From positions 1 through 35,081 of the forward strand of contig JANNGZ010000356.1 in assembly GCA_031404155.1 (NCBI GenBank): a DNA stretch of 35,081 bases, in the 5' to 3' direction. The stretch comes from JANNGZ01 sp031404155. Its GTDB lineage: Bacteria > Pseudomonadota > Gammaproteobacteria > Burkholderiales > Burkholderiaceae_C. The translations under genes were made by a program, and so were the position numbers. Positions 1 through 9,700 of this stretch are shown here, piece after piece (position 1 is the first letter of the stretch; every line of letters begins with the position of its first letter). The notes under the pieces were generated by a model. That model was not told the DNA's origin and ran no database searches. It saw only the letters and a program-made list of their open reading frames with translations.

Positions 1-2896
1 GCCCGGCGCCGAGCTGCCGCCCGTCGTCGCCGACCACCCGCAGGTTCATGAAATGGTGGAGTGCGAGCTGGTCGAGCTTGAAGTCGGCGCGCTGGACATC
101 CAGCTGCGTCTTCGCGCGCACCGCGGCGAGCAGCGCGTCGAGCAGGCCGCCGTCACTGAACGCGCTGGAGCTGATGAAGCTGTCGGCATATTCGGGCAGC
201 GGCACCAGGCGCGAACGCGGACGCTGGTGCAGGGTCTTGAGCAGCGCCAGCACCTTGTCTTTGAGCATGCCCGGCACCAGCCATTCGACCCGATCCTCCT
301 GCACCTGGTTGAGCGCATACAGCGGTACCGTGACGGTGAGCCCGTCGCGTGCATCACCGGGCTCGTGCAGGTAGCTGGCCACGCAGTCGATGCCACCCAG
401 CCGCAGCGTCTTCGGGAACGCCGCGGTGGTGATGCCGGCGGCCTCGTGGCGCATCAGCTCTTCGCGGGTGAGCAGCAGCAGCGATGGCTGGCGGCGCACT
501 TCGCCCTGGTACCAGCGTTCCAGCGCGTGGCCGGAGCAGATGTCCTTGGGCACCTGCTGGTCGTAGAACGCGAAGATGAGTTCGTCGTCGACCAGCACGT
601 CCTGCCGGCGTGACTTGTGTTCCAGCGCCTCCACCTGCGCGATCAGCTTGCGGTTGTGGGCGATGAAGGGCAGCCGGGTCTCCCACTCACCGGCCACCAG
701 CGCCTCGCGGATGAAGATCTCGCGCGCCGCGGCCAGGTCCACCAGGCCGAAGTTCACCCGCCGGTTGCTGTAGACCACGATGCCGTAAAGCGTGGCCCGC
801 TCCAGCGCAATCACCTCGGCAGCCTTTTTCTCCCAATGCGGGTCGAGCAACTGCGTCTTGAGCAAATGGCCGGCAATCTGCGGAATCCATGGCGGCTCGA
901 TCGCGGCCAGGCCACGGCCGAACAGGCGCGTGGTTTCGACCAGCTCGGCCGCGACCAGCCAGCGCCCCGGCTTCTTCGACAAATGTGCGCCCGGGTGGCG
1001 CCAGAACTTGATGCCGCGCGCGCCGAGGTACCAGTCCTCGTCGTCGCTCTTCAAGCCGATGTTGCCGAGCAGGCCGGCGAGCATCGCGAGGTGCATCTGC
1101 TCGTAGGTGGCCGGCGATGTGTTCAGGCGCCAACCCTGTTCGGCGACCACGGTGTGCAGTTGCGAATGGATGTCGCGCCATTCGCGCACCCGGCGCGGGC
1201 TGACAAAGCTTTCGCGCAGGCGCTGCTCCTGCTGGCGGTTGCTGAGCTTGTGGCTGTCGGTCTTGGCGGTGCGCGCTTCGGCGTGGCCGTGAACACCGCG
1301 GCCCTCTTCGATCCACTGCCAGAGCTTCAGGTAGCCGACAAACTCGCTCTTCTCGTCGTCGAACTTGCGGTGCTTTTCGTCGGCGGCCTGCTGCTGCTCG
1401 ATCGGGCGGTCGCGCACGTCCTGCACGCTCAGGGCCGAGGCGACGATCAGCACTTCGTCGAGCGCTCCACGGTCGCGCGCTTCGAGAATCATGCGGCCGA
1501 CACGCGGGTCCAGGGGCAGCTTGGCCAGGGCCTGGCCGATCGGGGTGAGCTCGTTGTCGTCGTCGACCGCGTTCAGCTCGCCGAGCAGGTCGTAGCCGTC
1601 GGCAATCGCCTTCTTCGGCGGCGCTTGCAGGAACGGGAAGGCTTCGACGGTGCCGAGCTTCAGCGCCTTCATGCGCAGGATCACGCCCGCAAGCGACGAG
1701 CGCAGGATTTCGGGGTCGGTGAAACGCGGGCGCTCGGCGAAACTCTTTTCGTCGTAGAGGCGGATGCAGACACCGTCGGCCACGCGCCCGCAGCGGCCGG
1801 CGCGCTGCGATGCCGCGGCCTGGCTGATCGGCTCGACCAGCAGCTGCTCGACCTTGGTGCGGTAGCTGTAGCGCTTCACACGTGCCAGTCCACTGTCGAT
1901 GACGTAGCGGATGCCGGGCACGGTGAGCGAGGTTTCGGCGACGTTGGTGGCCAGCACGATGCGCCGGCCGCTTCCGGAGTCGAAGACGCGGTCCTGCTCG
2001 GCCTGCGACAGGCGGGCGAAGAGCGGCAGGATTTCGGGCTGCGGGCCGCCCTTGATCGAGCGTGCAAGGTGTTTGCGCAGGTGGTCGGCGGCGTCGCGGA
2101 TCTCGCGCTCGCCGGGCAGGAAGACCAAGATGTCGCCGGCGCTGTGGGTGGTGCCGCGCCAGAGTTCGTCCACCGCGTCGGCGATCGCGTCGTTGACATC
2201 GCGCTCGCGCGACTCCTGGAACGGCCGCCAGCGCTGCTCCACCGGGAACAGGCGGCCCGAAACCTGGATCACCGGCGCCGGATCGGTGGCGCCAGCGAAG
2301 TGGTTCGCGAAGCGCTCGGCGTCGATGGTGGCCGAGGTGACGATCACTTTCAGGTCGGGCCTGCGCGGTAGCAACTGGCGCAGGTAGCCGAGCAGGAAGT
2401 CGATGTTCAGGCTGCGCTCGTGGGCCTCGTCGATGATGATCGTGTCGTAGGCCCGCAGCATCGGGTCGGTCTGGGTTTCGGCGAGCAGGATGCCGTCGGT
2501 CATCAGCTTCACCGACGCGCCGGGCTGGAAGCGGTCCTGGAAGCGGACCTTGAAGCCGACCACTTCACCGAGCGGTGAGTTCAGTTCCTGCGCAATGCGC
2601 TTGGCCACGCTCGACGCCGCGATGCGCCGCGGCTGCGTGTGGCCGATCAGCCCCTTGCCGCCGGCGCCGATGCCGCGCCCGAGTTCAAGCGCGATCTTCG
2701 GCAACTGCGTCGTCTTGCCGGAACCGGTCTCGCCGCAGACCACGATCACCTGGTTCGCGGCGAGCGCGCGCGCGATCTCCTCGCGCCGCGCCGAGACGGG
2801 CAGCGCTTCGGGGTAGCAGATCGGTGGAACGGGGTTGGCCGCGCGTGCGCTGCGGTTGAACCGCGGCTCACGCGGCGCTGCGGAGGGCGGCGTCAC
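1..2896 (-). CDS. hrpA: ATP-dependent RNA helicase HrpA, C-terminus cut off by the window edge
   Basis: DEAH-box (SF2) RNA helicase; in Escherichia coli HrpA acts in mRNA processing and ribosome rescue. The visible part is about 965 codons, against about 1300 aa for the family, so roughly the last quarter lies outside. The frame stays open from the GTG at 2896 to the edge. Motifs seen: Walker A GETGSGKT near residue 54, DEAH near 156, SAT near 186, and QRAGRCGR near 363. These are followed by the winged-helix and helicase-associated region and the start of the HrpA-specific C-terminal domain. The GTG start is chosen because an in-frame TGA (the stop of the upstream VOC gene) lies at 2927-2929 and there is no ATG between it and Walker A. 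No good Shine-Dalgarno sequence is visible, and the start lies inside a 12-bp inverted repeat. It may be co-transcribed with the VOC gene 30 nt upstream. Confidence 0.95.
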   Translation of the reverse strand, partial: MTPPSAAPREPRFNRSARAANPVPPICYPEALPVSARREEIARALAANQVIVVCGETGSGKTTQLPKIALELGRGIGAGGKGLIGHTQPRRIAASSVAKRIAQELNSPLGEVVGFKVRFQDRFQPGASVKLMTDGILLAETQTDPMLRAYDTIIIDEAHERSLNIDFLLGYLRQLLPRRPDLKVIVTSATIDAERFANHFAGATDPAPVIQVSGRLFPVEQRWRPFQESRERDVNDAIADAVDELWRGTTHSAGDILVFLPGEREIRDAADHLRKHLARSIKGGPQPEILPLFARLSQAEQDRVFDSGSGRRIVLATNVAETSLTVPGIRYVIDSGLARVKRYSYRTKVEQLLVEPISQAAASQRAGRCGRVADGVCIRLYDEKSFAERPRFTDPEILRSSLAGVILRMKALKLGTVEAFPFLQAPPKKAIADGYDLLGELNAVDDDNELTPIGQALAKLPLDPRVGRMILEARDRGALDEVLIVASALSVQDVRDRPIEQQQAADEKHRKFDDEKSEFVGYLKLWQWIEEGRGVHGHAEARTAKTDSHKLSNRQQEQRLRESFVSPRRVREWRDIHSQLHTVVAEQGWRLNTSPATYEQMHLAMLAGLLGNIGLKSDDEDWYLGARGIKFWRHPGAHLSKKPGRWLVAAELVETTRLFGRGLAAIEPPWIPQIAGHLLKTQLLDPHWEKKAAEVIALERATLYGIVVYSNRRVNFGLVDLAAAREIFIREALVAGEWETRLPFIAHNRKLIAQVEALEHKSRRQDVLVDDELIFAFYDQQVPKDICSGHALERWYQGEVRRQPSLLLLTREELMRHEAAGITTAAFPKTLRLGGIDCVASYLHEPGDARDGLTVTVPLYALNQVQEDRVEWLVPGMLKDKVLALLKTLHQRPRSRLVPLPEYADSFISSSAFSDGGLLDALLAAVRAKTQLDVQRADFKLDQLALHHFMNLRVVGDDGRQLGAG

Positions 2897-2921
2897 GAGG
2901 CGCGGATTATCCGCGCCTCGT
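2895..2921. repeat. 12-bp perfect inverted repeat between VOC gene and hrpA
   Basis: The arms ACGAGGCGCGGA and TCCGCGCCTCGT are separated by 3 nt (2907-2909). The element starts 5 nt after the VOC stop codon and covers the first two bases of the GTG proposed as the hrpA start. No T-run follows on the minus strand, so it is not a standard intrinsic terminator. It could be a 3' end or attenuating hairpin for the VOC mRNA, or it could mask the hrpA start. Confidence 0.6.
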
Positions 2922-2926
2922 CCGCG

Positions 2927-3310
2927 TCACGACATGTTGTAGGTGATCGCGCTGAAGAACGCGCCCTGCGGGTCCTGTAGCACCACCATGCGGCCGACGC
3001 CGGGGATGTCATGCGGCCCCATGCAGAGTGTGCCGCCTAGCTTCACGCAGTCCTTGGCGGTGGCGTCGACGTCGGTCACCGTGACGTACACGCCCCAGTG
3101 CGGCGGCATCGCGTCCGCGCCGGGCGGTGCACTCATGATGCCGCAGATCGAGGCGTCGCCCACCTTGCCGACGTGGTACGCGCCTTGGGGCATGTCCATC
3201 TTTTCCACTTTCCAGCCGAACAGCTTGCCGTAGAACTCGACAGCCTTTGCCGGGTCGCTTGTCGTCAGCTCGGACCAGCTGAATGCGCCGTGGGTCTTCA
3301 TCACATCCAT
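2927..3310 (-). CDS. VOC (glyoxalase/bleomycin-resistance fold) family protein
   Basis: A 127-aa single-unit protein of two beta-alpha-beta-beta-beta modules, like the small VOC proteins often annotated as glyoxalase or '27 kDa antigen Cfp30B-like'. Visible family features are the opening FSWSELTTSDPAKAVEFY, the module boundary at HWGVYVTVTDVDAT, and the closing DPQGAFFSAI. The substrate cannot be told from sequence; VOC proteins include isomerases, dioxygenases and binding proteins. The first ATG (3310) is preferred because AAGGAG lies 6 nt upstream; a second ATG three codons on lacks this. It is divergent from argA across about 98 bp and is followed by hrpA on the same strand. Confidence 0.85.
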   Translation of the reverse strand: MDVMKTHGAFSWSELTTSDPAKAVEFYGKLFGWKVEKMDMPQGAYHVGKVGDASICGIMSAPPGADAMPPHWGVYVTVTDVDATAKDCVKLGGTLCMGPHDIPGVGRMVVLQDPQGAFFSAITYNMS

Positions 3311-3408
3311 GACGGGCTCCTTGGGGGTTGGGGCTGCGAATCATGCGCGCCGCTCTGCGCCGGGTAAAGGCCATTCAGGCGGCGCGCTACGGCACAATCG
3401 CCGCCGAC

Positions 3409-4749
3409 ATGGACCTCGCCTTCCCCCTCACCTTCGTGCCCTGGTTTCGTGCCGTGGCGCCGTACATCCACGCCTACCGCGGCAAGACCTTCGTGGTAGC
3501 GATCGCGGGCGAGGCGATCGCCGCGGGCAAGCTCAGCGCCTTTGTGCAGGACCTGGCGATCCTGCATGCGATGGGCATCAAACTGGTGCTGGTGCATGGC
3601 TTTCGGCCGCAGGTGAGTGAGCAGCTCCGTGCCAAGGGCCACCCCGAGCGTTTCAGCCATGGCATCCGCATCACCGACGCGGTGGCGCTGGACTGTGCCC
3701 AGGAGGCCGCGGGCCAACTGCGCTTCGAGATCGAAGCCGCGTTTTCGCAGGGCCTGCCGAACACGCCGATGGCCAACGCGACACTGCGGGTGGTGTCGGG
3801 CAACTTCCTCACCGCGCGGCCGGTGGGCATCGTCGATGGTGTGGACTTCAAACACAGCGGCATCGTGCGCAAGGTGGACGGCGCGGCGATTCGCCGCTCG
3901 ATCGACATCGGTGCGGTGGTGCTGCTTTCGCCCTTCGGCTTCTCGCCCACCGGCGAAGCCTTCAACCTGACGATGGAGGACGTGGCCACCTCCACGGCCA
4001 TCGCCTTGCATGCCGACAAGCTGCTCTTCGTGACCGAGGTGCCAGGCATCCGCGAAAAACAGGACGAGCCTGAGAGCGCGATCGACACCGAACTCTCGCT
4101 CGCGGAAGCGCAACGCCTGCTCGCCAACCTGGCCAGCCCGACACAGCCGAGCGACACCGCGTTCTACCTGCAGCATTGCGTGAAGGCCTGCAGCGGCGGT
4201 GTGGAGCGCTCGCACATCCTGCCCTTCGGCACCGACGGCGCGCTGCTGATGGAGGTCTATACCCACGACGGCATCGGCACGATGGTGGTGGACGAGAAGC
4301 TTGAGAGCCTGCGCGAGGCCACCGCCGACGACGTGGGCGGCATCCTGCAGCTGATCGAGCCCTTCGAGCGCGACGGCACGCTGGTGCGCCGCGAGCGCAC
4401 CGAAATCGAACGCGACATCGGCAACTACACCGTGATCGAACACGACGGCGTGATCTTCGGCTGCGCGGCGCTGTACCCGTTCACCGAAGCCCGCACCGGC
4501 GAGATGGCGGCGCTGACCGTTTCGCCCTTGTCGCAAAGCCAGGGCGACGGCGAACGCATGCTCAAGCGCATCGAACAAAGGGCGCGGGCGCTCGGCCTGG
4601 ACAGCATCTTCGTGCTCACCACGCGCACGATGCATTGGTTCCTCAAGCGCGGTTTCCAGCAGGCCGAGCCGGAGTGGCTGCCCGAAGCGCGCAAACGCAA
4701 ATACAACTGGGACCGGCGCTCGCTGGTGCTGGTCAAACATCTGAAATGA
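3409..4749 (+). CDS. argA: Amino-acid N-acetyltransferase (N-acetylglutamate synthase)
   Basis: Transfers acetyl from acetyl-CoA to L-glutamate, the first step of arginine synthesis, in the cytoplasm. The 446-aa product fits the classical ArgA (443 aa in E. coli). An amino-acid-kinase-like domain, the arginine-sensing part in this family, occupies about residues 20-285 (VLVHGFRPQVSEQL, LLSPFGFSPTGEAFNL). A GNAT acetyltransferase domain occupies about 300-446 (AALTVSPLSQSQGDGERML, then HWFLKRGF). The frame is open upstream to 3328, but ATG 3409 gives the family N-terminus (PLTFVPWFRAVAPYIHAYRG). No Shine-Dalgarno sequence is seen. A CACAAT -10-like hexamer ends 10 nt before the ATG, so the leader may be very short. 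It is followed after 22 nt by yggX. Confidence 0.95.
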   Translation: MDLAFPLTFVPWFRAVAPYIHAYRGKTFVVAIAGEAIAAGKLSAFVQDLAILHAMGIKLVLVHGFRPQVSEQLRAKGHPERFSHGIRITDAVALDCAQEAAGQLRFEIEAAFSQGLPNTPMANATLRVVSGNFLTARPVGIVDGVDFKHSGIVRKVDGAAIRRSIDIGAVVLLSPFGFSPTGEAFNLTMEDVATSTAIALHADKLLFVTEVPGIREKQDEPESAIDTELSLAEAQRLLANLASPTQPSDTAFYLQHCVKACSGGVERSHILPFGTDGALLMEVYTHDGIGTMVVDEKLESLREATADDVGGILQLIEPFERDGTLVRRERTEIERDIGNYTVIEHDGVIFGCAALYPFTEARTGEMAALTVSPLSQSQGDGERMLKRIEQRARALGLDSIFVLTTRTMHWFLKRGFQQAEPEWLPEARKRKYNWDRRSLVLVKHLK

Positions 4750-4771
4750 ACCCCTGAAAGGACCCAGCACC

Positions 4772-5044
4772 ATGGCGCGCACCGTGCAATGCATCCACCT
4801 AAAAAAAGAGGCGCCCGGCCTCGACTTCGCGCCTTACCCGGGCGAACTCGGCAAGCGCATCTACGACAACGTGAGCAAGGAAGCCTTCGAGCTCTGGAAG
4901 AAGCACCAGACCATGCTGGTCAACGAGAACCGGCTCAACCTCGCGGATGCTCGGGCTCGCCAGTACCTCGCGCGCCAGATGGAGCAGTTCTTCTTCGGCG
5001 ATGGCGGTGACAAGCCGGCGGGCTACGTGCCGCCGACTGCGTAG
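4772..5044 (+). CDS. yggX: Probable Fe(2+)-trafficking protein YggX
   Basis: A 90-aa cytosolic protein of the YggX family, linked in enterobacteria to protection of Fe-S clusters from oxidative damage and to labile iron handling. The family signature is complete: start MARTVQCIHLKKEAPGLDF with the conserved Cys7, then PYPGELGKRIYDNVSKEAF, WKKHQTMLVNENRLNL and MEQFFFG. The start is supported by GAAAGGA about 9 nt upstream of the ATG. The 22-nt gap after argA suggests co-transcription. The next gene downstream is an iron-binding protein with its own Fur-controlled promoter, so two iron-related genes sit side by side. Confidence 0.95.
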   Translation: MARTVQCIHLKKEAPGLDFAPYPGELGKRIYDNVSKEAFELWKKHQTMLVNENRLNLADARARQYLARQMEQFFFGDGGDKPAGYVPPTA

Positions 5045-5112
5045 AGCACTCCATGTGGCACGAACAGAGTTGCCGCCGACAGCGTCGTGGGTTGTAGGGG
5101 CGTGATGAGTCC

Positions 5113-5140
5113 TTGACCGCACCCGCGTAGGCCTTTAAAT
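5113..5140 (+). promoter_or_regulatory. Sigma70-type promoter of the iron-binding protein gene
   Basis: TTGACC (5113-5118, 5 of 6 consensus) is followed after 16 bp by TTAAAT (5135-5140, 4 of 6). The predicted start of transcription falls inside the Fur box just downstream, about 55 nt before the ATG at 5202. This is the only AT-rich stretch in the intergenic region. Confidence 0.65.
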
Positions 5141-5159
5141 GCGAATGATTCTCATTACA
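5141..5159. promoter_or_regulatory. Fur box
   Basis: The core AATGATTCTCATT (5144-5156) is an AATGA-N3-TCATT palindrome and the exact reverse complement of the common Fur-box core AATGAGAATCATT. It abuts the -10 element and lies 45 bp before the start codon of a Fe(III)-binding protein gene, the position expected for Fe-Fur repression. Confidence 0.8.
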
Positions 5160-5201
5160 TGATAAGCTTCCGATCGTTGAAGCCACCCACGATCAAGCGC
5201 A

Positions 5202-6233
5202 ATGAAACACCTGCTCCTTGCCCTCCTGCTGTCGTTCGGACTTGGCGCGGCAATCGCTCAGGACAACGGGGTTCTGAATGTGTATTCGGCCCGGCACTAC
5301 CCGTCCGACGACGCGCTTTACGCCGAGTTCACGAAGGCCACCGGCATTCGGATCCAGCGGGTCGACGCTGACGACGCCGGCATTCTGGCCCGGCTCAACA
5401 GCGAAGGCTCTGCCAGCCCGGCGGACGTGATCCTTTTGGTCGACGCCGCGCGGCTGTGGCGCGCCGAAATCGGCGGTCTGTTTCAACCGCTGCGCAGCCC
5501 GATACTCGAGGCCCGCGTGCCGCCGCAGTTGCGAAGCAAAGACTCGGGCCAGGGCTCGCAATGGTTTGGCTTGTCCACGCGCGCCAGGCTGGTTGTTTAC
5601 AACAAGGCCGACATCAAGCGAAGCGATGTCGACAGCTACGAGAAACTCGCCGACCCCGCCCTGAAGGGCAAGCTGTGCACCCGGTCGGGCTCACATCCGT
5701 ACAACCTGTCGCTTTTCGGCGCCATGCAGGAACATCTCGGACCCGCGGCTACCGAAAAATGGTTGAAGGGGCTGGTGGGCAATATGGCCCGCGACCCCAA
5801 GGGCGGCGACACCGACCAGATCAAGGCGGTGGCCAGCGGCGAATGCGCGGTGGCGCTGACCAATAGCTACTACCTCGCCCGCCTGATGCGCTCAACCAAG
5901 GCGGATGACCAGGCCGTGGTGGCGCGCACCGCGGCCGTTTTCCCGAACCAGGCGGCGTTCGGAACTCACATGAATATCGCCGGAGGCGCCGTTGCACGGC
6001 ATTCCCGCAACCGCCACGCCGCGCGTCAGTTCCTCGAGTATCTGGTCAGCGATTCCGCCCAGAAACACTTTGCCGACGGCAACAACGAATGGCCTGTCGT
6101 GGCCTCAGCCAAGTTCACCAACCCGGCGCTGGAGACGCTTGGTCCTTTCAAGGCGGACTCGATTCCGGCCGCGGTGATCGGGATGAACCAGGTCAAGGTC
6201 CAGCAGATGCTGGATCGGGTGGGCTACCGCTGA
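5202..6233 (+). CDS. Fe(III) ABC transporter periplasmic substrate-binding protein (FbpA/FutA type)
   Basis: A 343-aa exported protein with a clear signal peptide (cleavage likely after AIA, residue 19). It has the type-II periplasmic-binding fold of the FbpA/FutA family: LNVYSARHYPSDDALYAEF at the N-terminus, SADVILL-like segment, WFGLSTRARLVVYN, and the iron-liganding tandem tyrosines in NSYYLARL (Tyr223-Tyr224 of the precursor). The expected role is capture of Fe(III) in the periplasm for an inner-membrane ABC importer. No permease or ATPase gene is next to it, so the partner must be encoded elsewhere. Regulation by iron through Fur is strongly suggested by the upstream operator. The Shine-Dalgarno sequence is weak (AAGCGCA before ATG). 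Confidence 0.93.
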   Translation: MKHLLLALLLSFGLGAAIAQDNGVLNVYSARHYPSDDALYAEFTKATGIRIQRVDADDAGILARLNSEGSASPADVILLVDAARLWRAEIGGLFQPLRSPILEARVPPQLRSKDSGQGSQWFGLSTRARLVVYNKADIKRSDVDSYEKLADPALKGKLCTRSGSHPYNLSLFGAMQEHLGPAATEKWLKGLVGNMARDPKGGDTDQIKAVASGECAVALTNSYYLARLMRSTKADDQAVVARTAAVFPNQAAFGTHMNIAGGAVARHSRNRHAARQFLEYLVSDSAQKHFADGNNEWPVVASAKFTNPALETLGPFKADSIPAAVIGMNQVKVQQMLDRVGYR

Positions 6234-6332
6234 CCGTCGGGCGCAAGGTGGTTCCGAGCGTCGGGACAACAGTGGATTCTCCAACGCCGTTAATGCCGTT
6301 ATATTCGGCGTTTTCGTATCCTGAGGCGCCCG

Positions 6333-6641
6333 ATGAACCCACTTGACGAACTGCTGGCCCAGAAAGCTGTGCTTGACCAGAAAATCCTGGAAACCCGCAA
6401 GAACCTCAAGGTGGATGCGGTGGCGAAGGTTCGCGCGTTGATGGCCGAGCATGGCCTGACCATCGCGGATCTGAGCGCTCGTGCCACGACCGCCACCAAG
6501 AAGGCCGGAACATCGGCCAAGGTGGCGGTGAAGTATCGAAACGCCGCCAGTGGCGAAACCTGGACCGGCCGCGGGCTGCAACCACGTTGGCTCAAGGCCG
6601 CCATCGCGCAAGGCAAGAAGCTCGGCGACTTTGCCGTTTGA
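6333..6641 (+). CDS. H-NS-family histone-like nucleoid-structuring protein
   Basis: A 102-aa protein of the short H-NS family common in beta-proteobacteria (BpH3-like). Residues 1-40 form a likely coiled-coil oligomerisation segment (LDELLAQKAVLDQKILETRK). A basic Ala/Thr/Lys linker follows at about 45-65. The C-terminal DNA-binding motif is typical: YRNAASGETWTGRGLQPRWL, ending in LGDFAV. Such proteins bind AT-rich DNA and silence genes. The leader just upstream is locally AT-rich (TTAATG, TATATT around 6290-6305), which would suit autoregulation, though no clean promoter can be called. It is a single gene, with TGAGG 6-7 nt before the ATG as ribosome binding site. Confidence 0.93.
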   Translation: MNPLDELLAQKAVLDQKILETRKNLKVDAVAKVRALMAEHGLTIADLSARATTATKKAGTSAKVAVKYRNAASGETWTGRGLQPRWLKAAIAQGKKLGDFAV

Positions 6642-6737
6642 GAATTTGACCCCCGGGCGCAACGAAACCACGGCAAAGCGGCTGCCAACGTCGAGATGTG
6701 CCGCTGCTAGGATGCAGCGCTCCCCAGCCCGCGCCCC

Positions 6738-9700
6738 ATGCCGATAGCGTTCAACGTCCACCAGTTGTTGCCGCCTGGAGCTTGGCCTTTTCGACGGTGG
6801 CTTTTGCGCGCTGTGGTGGTTGCGCTGGGCTATATCGCCGCCGGCAGCCTGGGCCTGACGGCACCCCAGATCGGCACTCAAATCGCGCTGATCTGGATGG
6901 CCTCTGGCGTTGCACTGGCGGCGCTGCTCGGCTGGAGCTTGTCCCTGTGGCCCGCGGTCTTGCTCGGCTCGGCGCTGGTGAACCTCGCTGCCGGCGCTTC
7001 GCCGACCACCGCGACGGCGATCGCCGTGGGCAACACTTTGGGTGCCGTGCTGGCTGCGATCTGGCTGACGCAACAGGGCTTCGACGCTCGCATGCAGCGG
7101 CGGCTGGACCTGGGCTTGCTGATCGCCGCGTCGATCGGCGCTTCGGCGCTCAGCGCTGCCAATGGCACGTTCTGGCTCTGGTCGGCTCGTTCGCTGGCCG
7201 CCAAAGACGTCGCCGAGGCGGTACAGGTGTGGTGGATGGGAGATCTGCTCGGGGTGCTGCTTGCCAGCGTGCCGCTGCTGCTCTGGTCGCGCTGGAGTGC
7301 AGCGCAACGCGACACCCTCGGAACCGCGGCACTGGTGGCCGCCGCGGTGATGAGTGCGTCTTCGGCCTTCTTCCTGCAAAGCCAGACACGCGCAGCGCTG
7401 ACGCCGTTGGCGTTCGCGCCGCATTTCTTCTTTTGCTGGCTGGTGATGCGGGGGAAGTTGCATGTGGCGTCGGCGGTGATCGCTGCGCTGGCCGTTGTGG
7501 CCTCGCTCGCCACGTCTCGCGGCTTGGGCCCCTTCCACAGTGGCGAGTCGCTTCAAGGCGCGATGCTGCTTTGGGGCTACACCGCCAGTCTGTGTGCGAT
7601 GGCCCTTTTGATCCACGCGCTGCTGGGCGAGTTGTCGCGCCACGAGGAGCGCTGGCAGGACGCTCTGGACACGTCTAACCTGGGCGTCGCCGAATGGGAT
7701 TCGAGCGGCCGCGCGAGCTTCACCTCGCGGCGCTGGCGCACACTGCTCAACGACCCCGACGGCACACTCACCTCTTCGCCGCGGCGCTGGATGGAGCGGG
7801 TACACGCTGAGGATGTACCGCGTGCGCACCTGATGATCGATGGCCTGGCGGCGCCGGGGTGCGACCGCACCGACGTGCAGCTGCGCATCGCGACGGCCAA
7901 TGGCTGGCGCTGGTTCGAGTGCCACGCGATGGTGGTCGAGCGTGGAGTTCAAGGCCTGCCGCTAAGGGTGCTTGCAACCGTCGCCGACGTCAGCGACCGC
8001 CGCGACGCGCAGGAGCGCCAGCGCCTGTCGAGCAACGTGTTCGACCACCTGCACGAGGGGCTGCTGGTGACCGACGCGCAGCTGCGCGTATTGGAGGTCA
8101 ACCCGGCCTACCTGCAGATCACCGGCGCCACCCGCGAAGAACTGATTGGCCATGTGCCCACGCTGCTGCAAGCCGGCATCAGCGGCGCTGCGAGCGCATC
8201 GCGTCATGGCGAAATGTGGGAGAGCCTGGAGGAGTCCGGCACCTGGCGCGGCGAAGTCATCGAACGCCGGCGCAACGGCGACCCCTGCGCGCTCCAGCTC
8301 ACCATTTCGGCGGTTCGCGACACTGAAGGCGCCACCCGCTACCACATGCTCGTGATCTCCGACATCACCGAACAGCGCCTGCAACGCGAACGCCTGGAGC
8401 GGCAGGCCAACTTCGACGAGCTCACCCGCCTGCCCAACCGGACCCGGCTCGGCCAGATGCTGGCCGGCGCGATGGCCGCGAGCCAGAGTGAAGGCCACCT
8501 GCTCGTCGTGTGCTACCTCGACCTCGACCATTTCAAGCCGGTCAACGATACCCACGGCCATGCCGCGGGCGACCGGCTGCTGGTGGAACTTGCTCAGCGC
8601 CTGCGCGGCGCCTTGCGCAACCACGCCACCGGCTCCGACATCGCCGCGAGACTCGGCGGCGACGAGTTCGTTCTGCTGCTGCGCGCCGGCACCGCCGAGG
8701 AGGCCAGGCTCGCGGTGGAACGGGTGTTGCGCGTAATCGCGCAGCCTTACCCGATCGAGGCGGGCGCGCCGCCGGTGGTCTTGAGCGCCAGCATCGGCGC
8801 AACGATCTACCCGCTGGACCGCAGCGACCCCGACACCCTGCTGCGCCATGCCGACCACTCGATGTACGGCGCCAAGCAAGCCGGCCGCAATGGCTACCTG
8901 TTCTTCGACCCCGAGCACAGCCGGCGCACCGAAGAACGTGTGCTCGCCATCGGCCGCCTGCAGGAGGCGCTGGACGAACATGAGTTGGTGCTGCACTACC
9001 AACCCAAAGTGGACATGCGCCGCGGCCCGGTGCTGGGCATGGAAGCGCTGCTGCGCTGGAACCACCCCGAGCACGGCATGATCCCGCCGGCGGAATTCCT
9101 GCCGCTGATCGAACATACCGGGCTCTCCGCCCGGGTCGGAGACTGGGTGCTGGAACAGGCACTCGACCAGCTCGCGCATTGGCAGCGCATGGGGCTGGAC
9201 CTCTCGGTGAGCGTGAACGTGTCGGCACGCCACCTACAGGAACCCGACTTCGCGCAGCGCCTGGCCGAGCTGCTCGCCCGCCATACCCGCCCTATCGGCT
9301 CCAGGCTCGAGCTCGAGGTGCTGGAAACCGCGGCGCTGGCCGACGTGGGGTACACCTCCTCGCTGCTGGAGCGCTGCCGCCAGCTCGGGGTGCGCTTCGC
9401 CCTCGACGATTTCGGCACCGGCTACTCCACCCTCACCTACCTCAAGCGCCTGCCGGTGGACGTGCTCAAGATCGACCGCTCGTTTGTGCACAACATGCTC
9501 GACGACCCGCAAGACCTGGCCATCGTCGAAGGTGTGATCGGCCTGGCGCGAACCTTCGGCTGCACCGTGGTGGCCGAAGGTGTCGAAACCGCGGCGCAGG
9601 CGCGCTTGCTGATCGAGATCGGCTGCGACATCGGCCAGGGCATGGGCATCGCCGCGCCAATGCCGGCGTCGGATGTTTACCGCTGGGTGCGCGATTTCCG

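Noticed and set aside
617..2371. Long open frame on the plus strand inside hrpA (584 codons)
   Set aside because: Antisense to hrpA, whose minus-strand frame has all helicase motifs. The plus-strand product is low-complexity and unlike any protein; a high-GC shadow frame.
3301..4794. Long minus-strand open frame (497 codons) opposite argA
   Set aside because: argA on the plus strand is a clear family member; the opposite product is His/Arg/Ala-rich without motifs.
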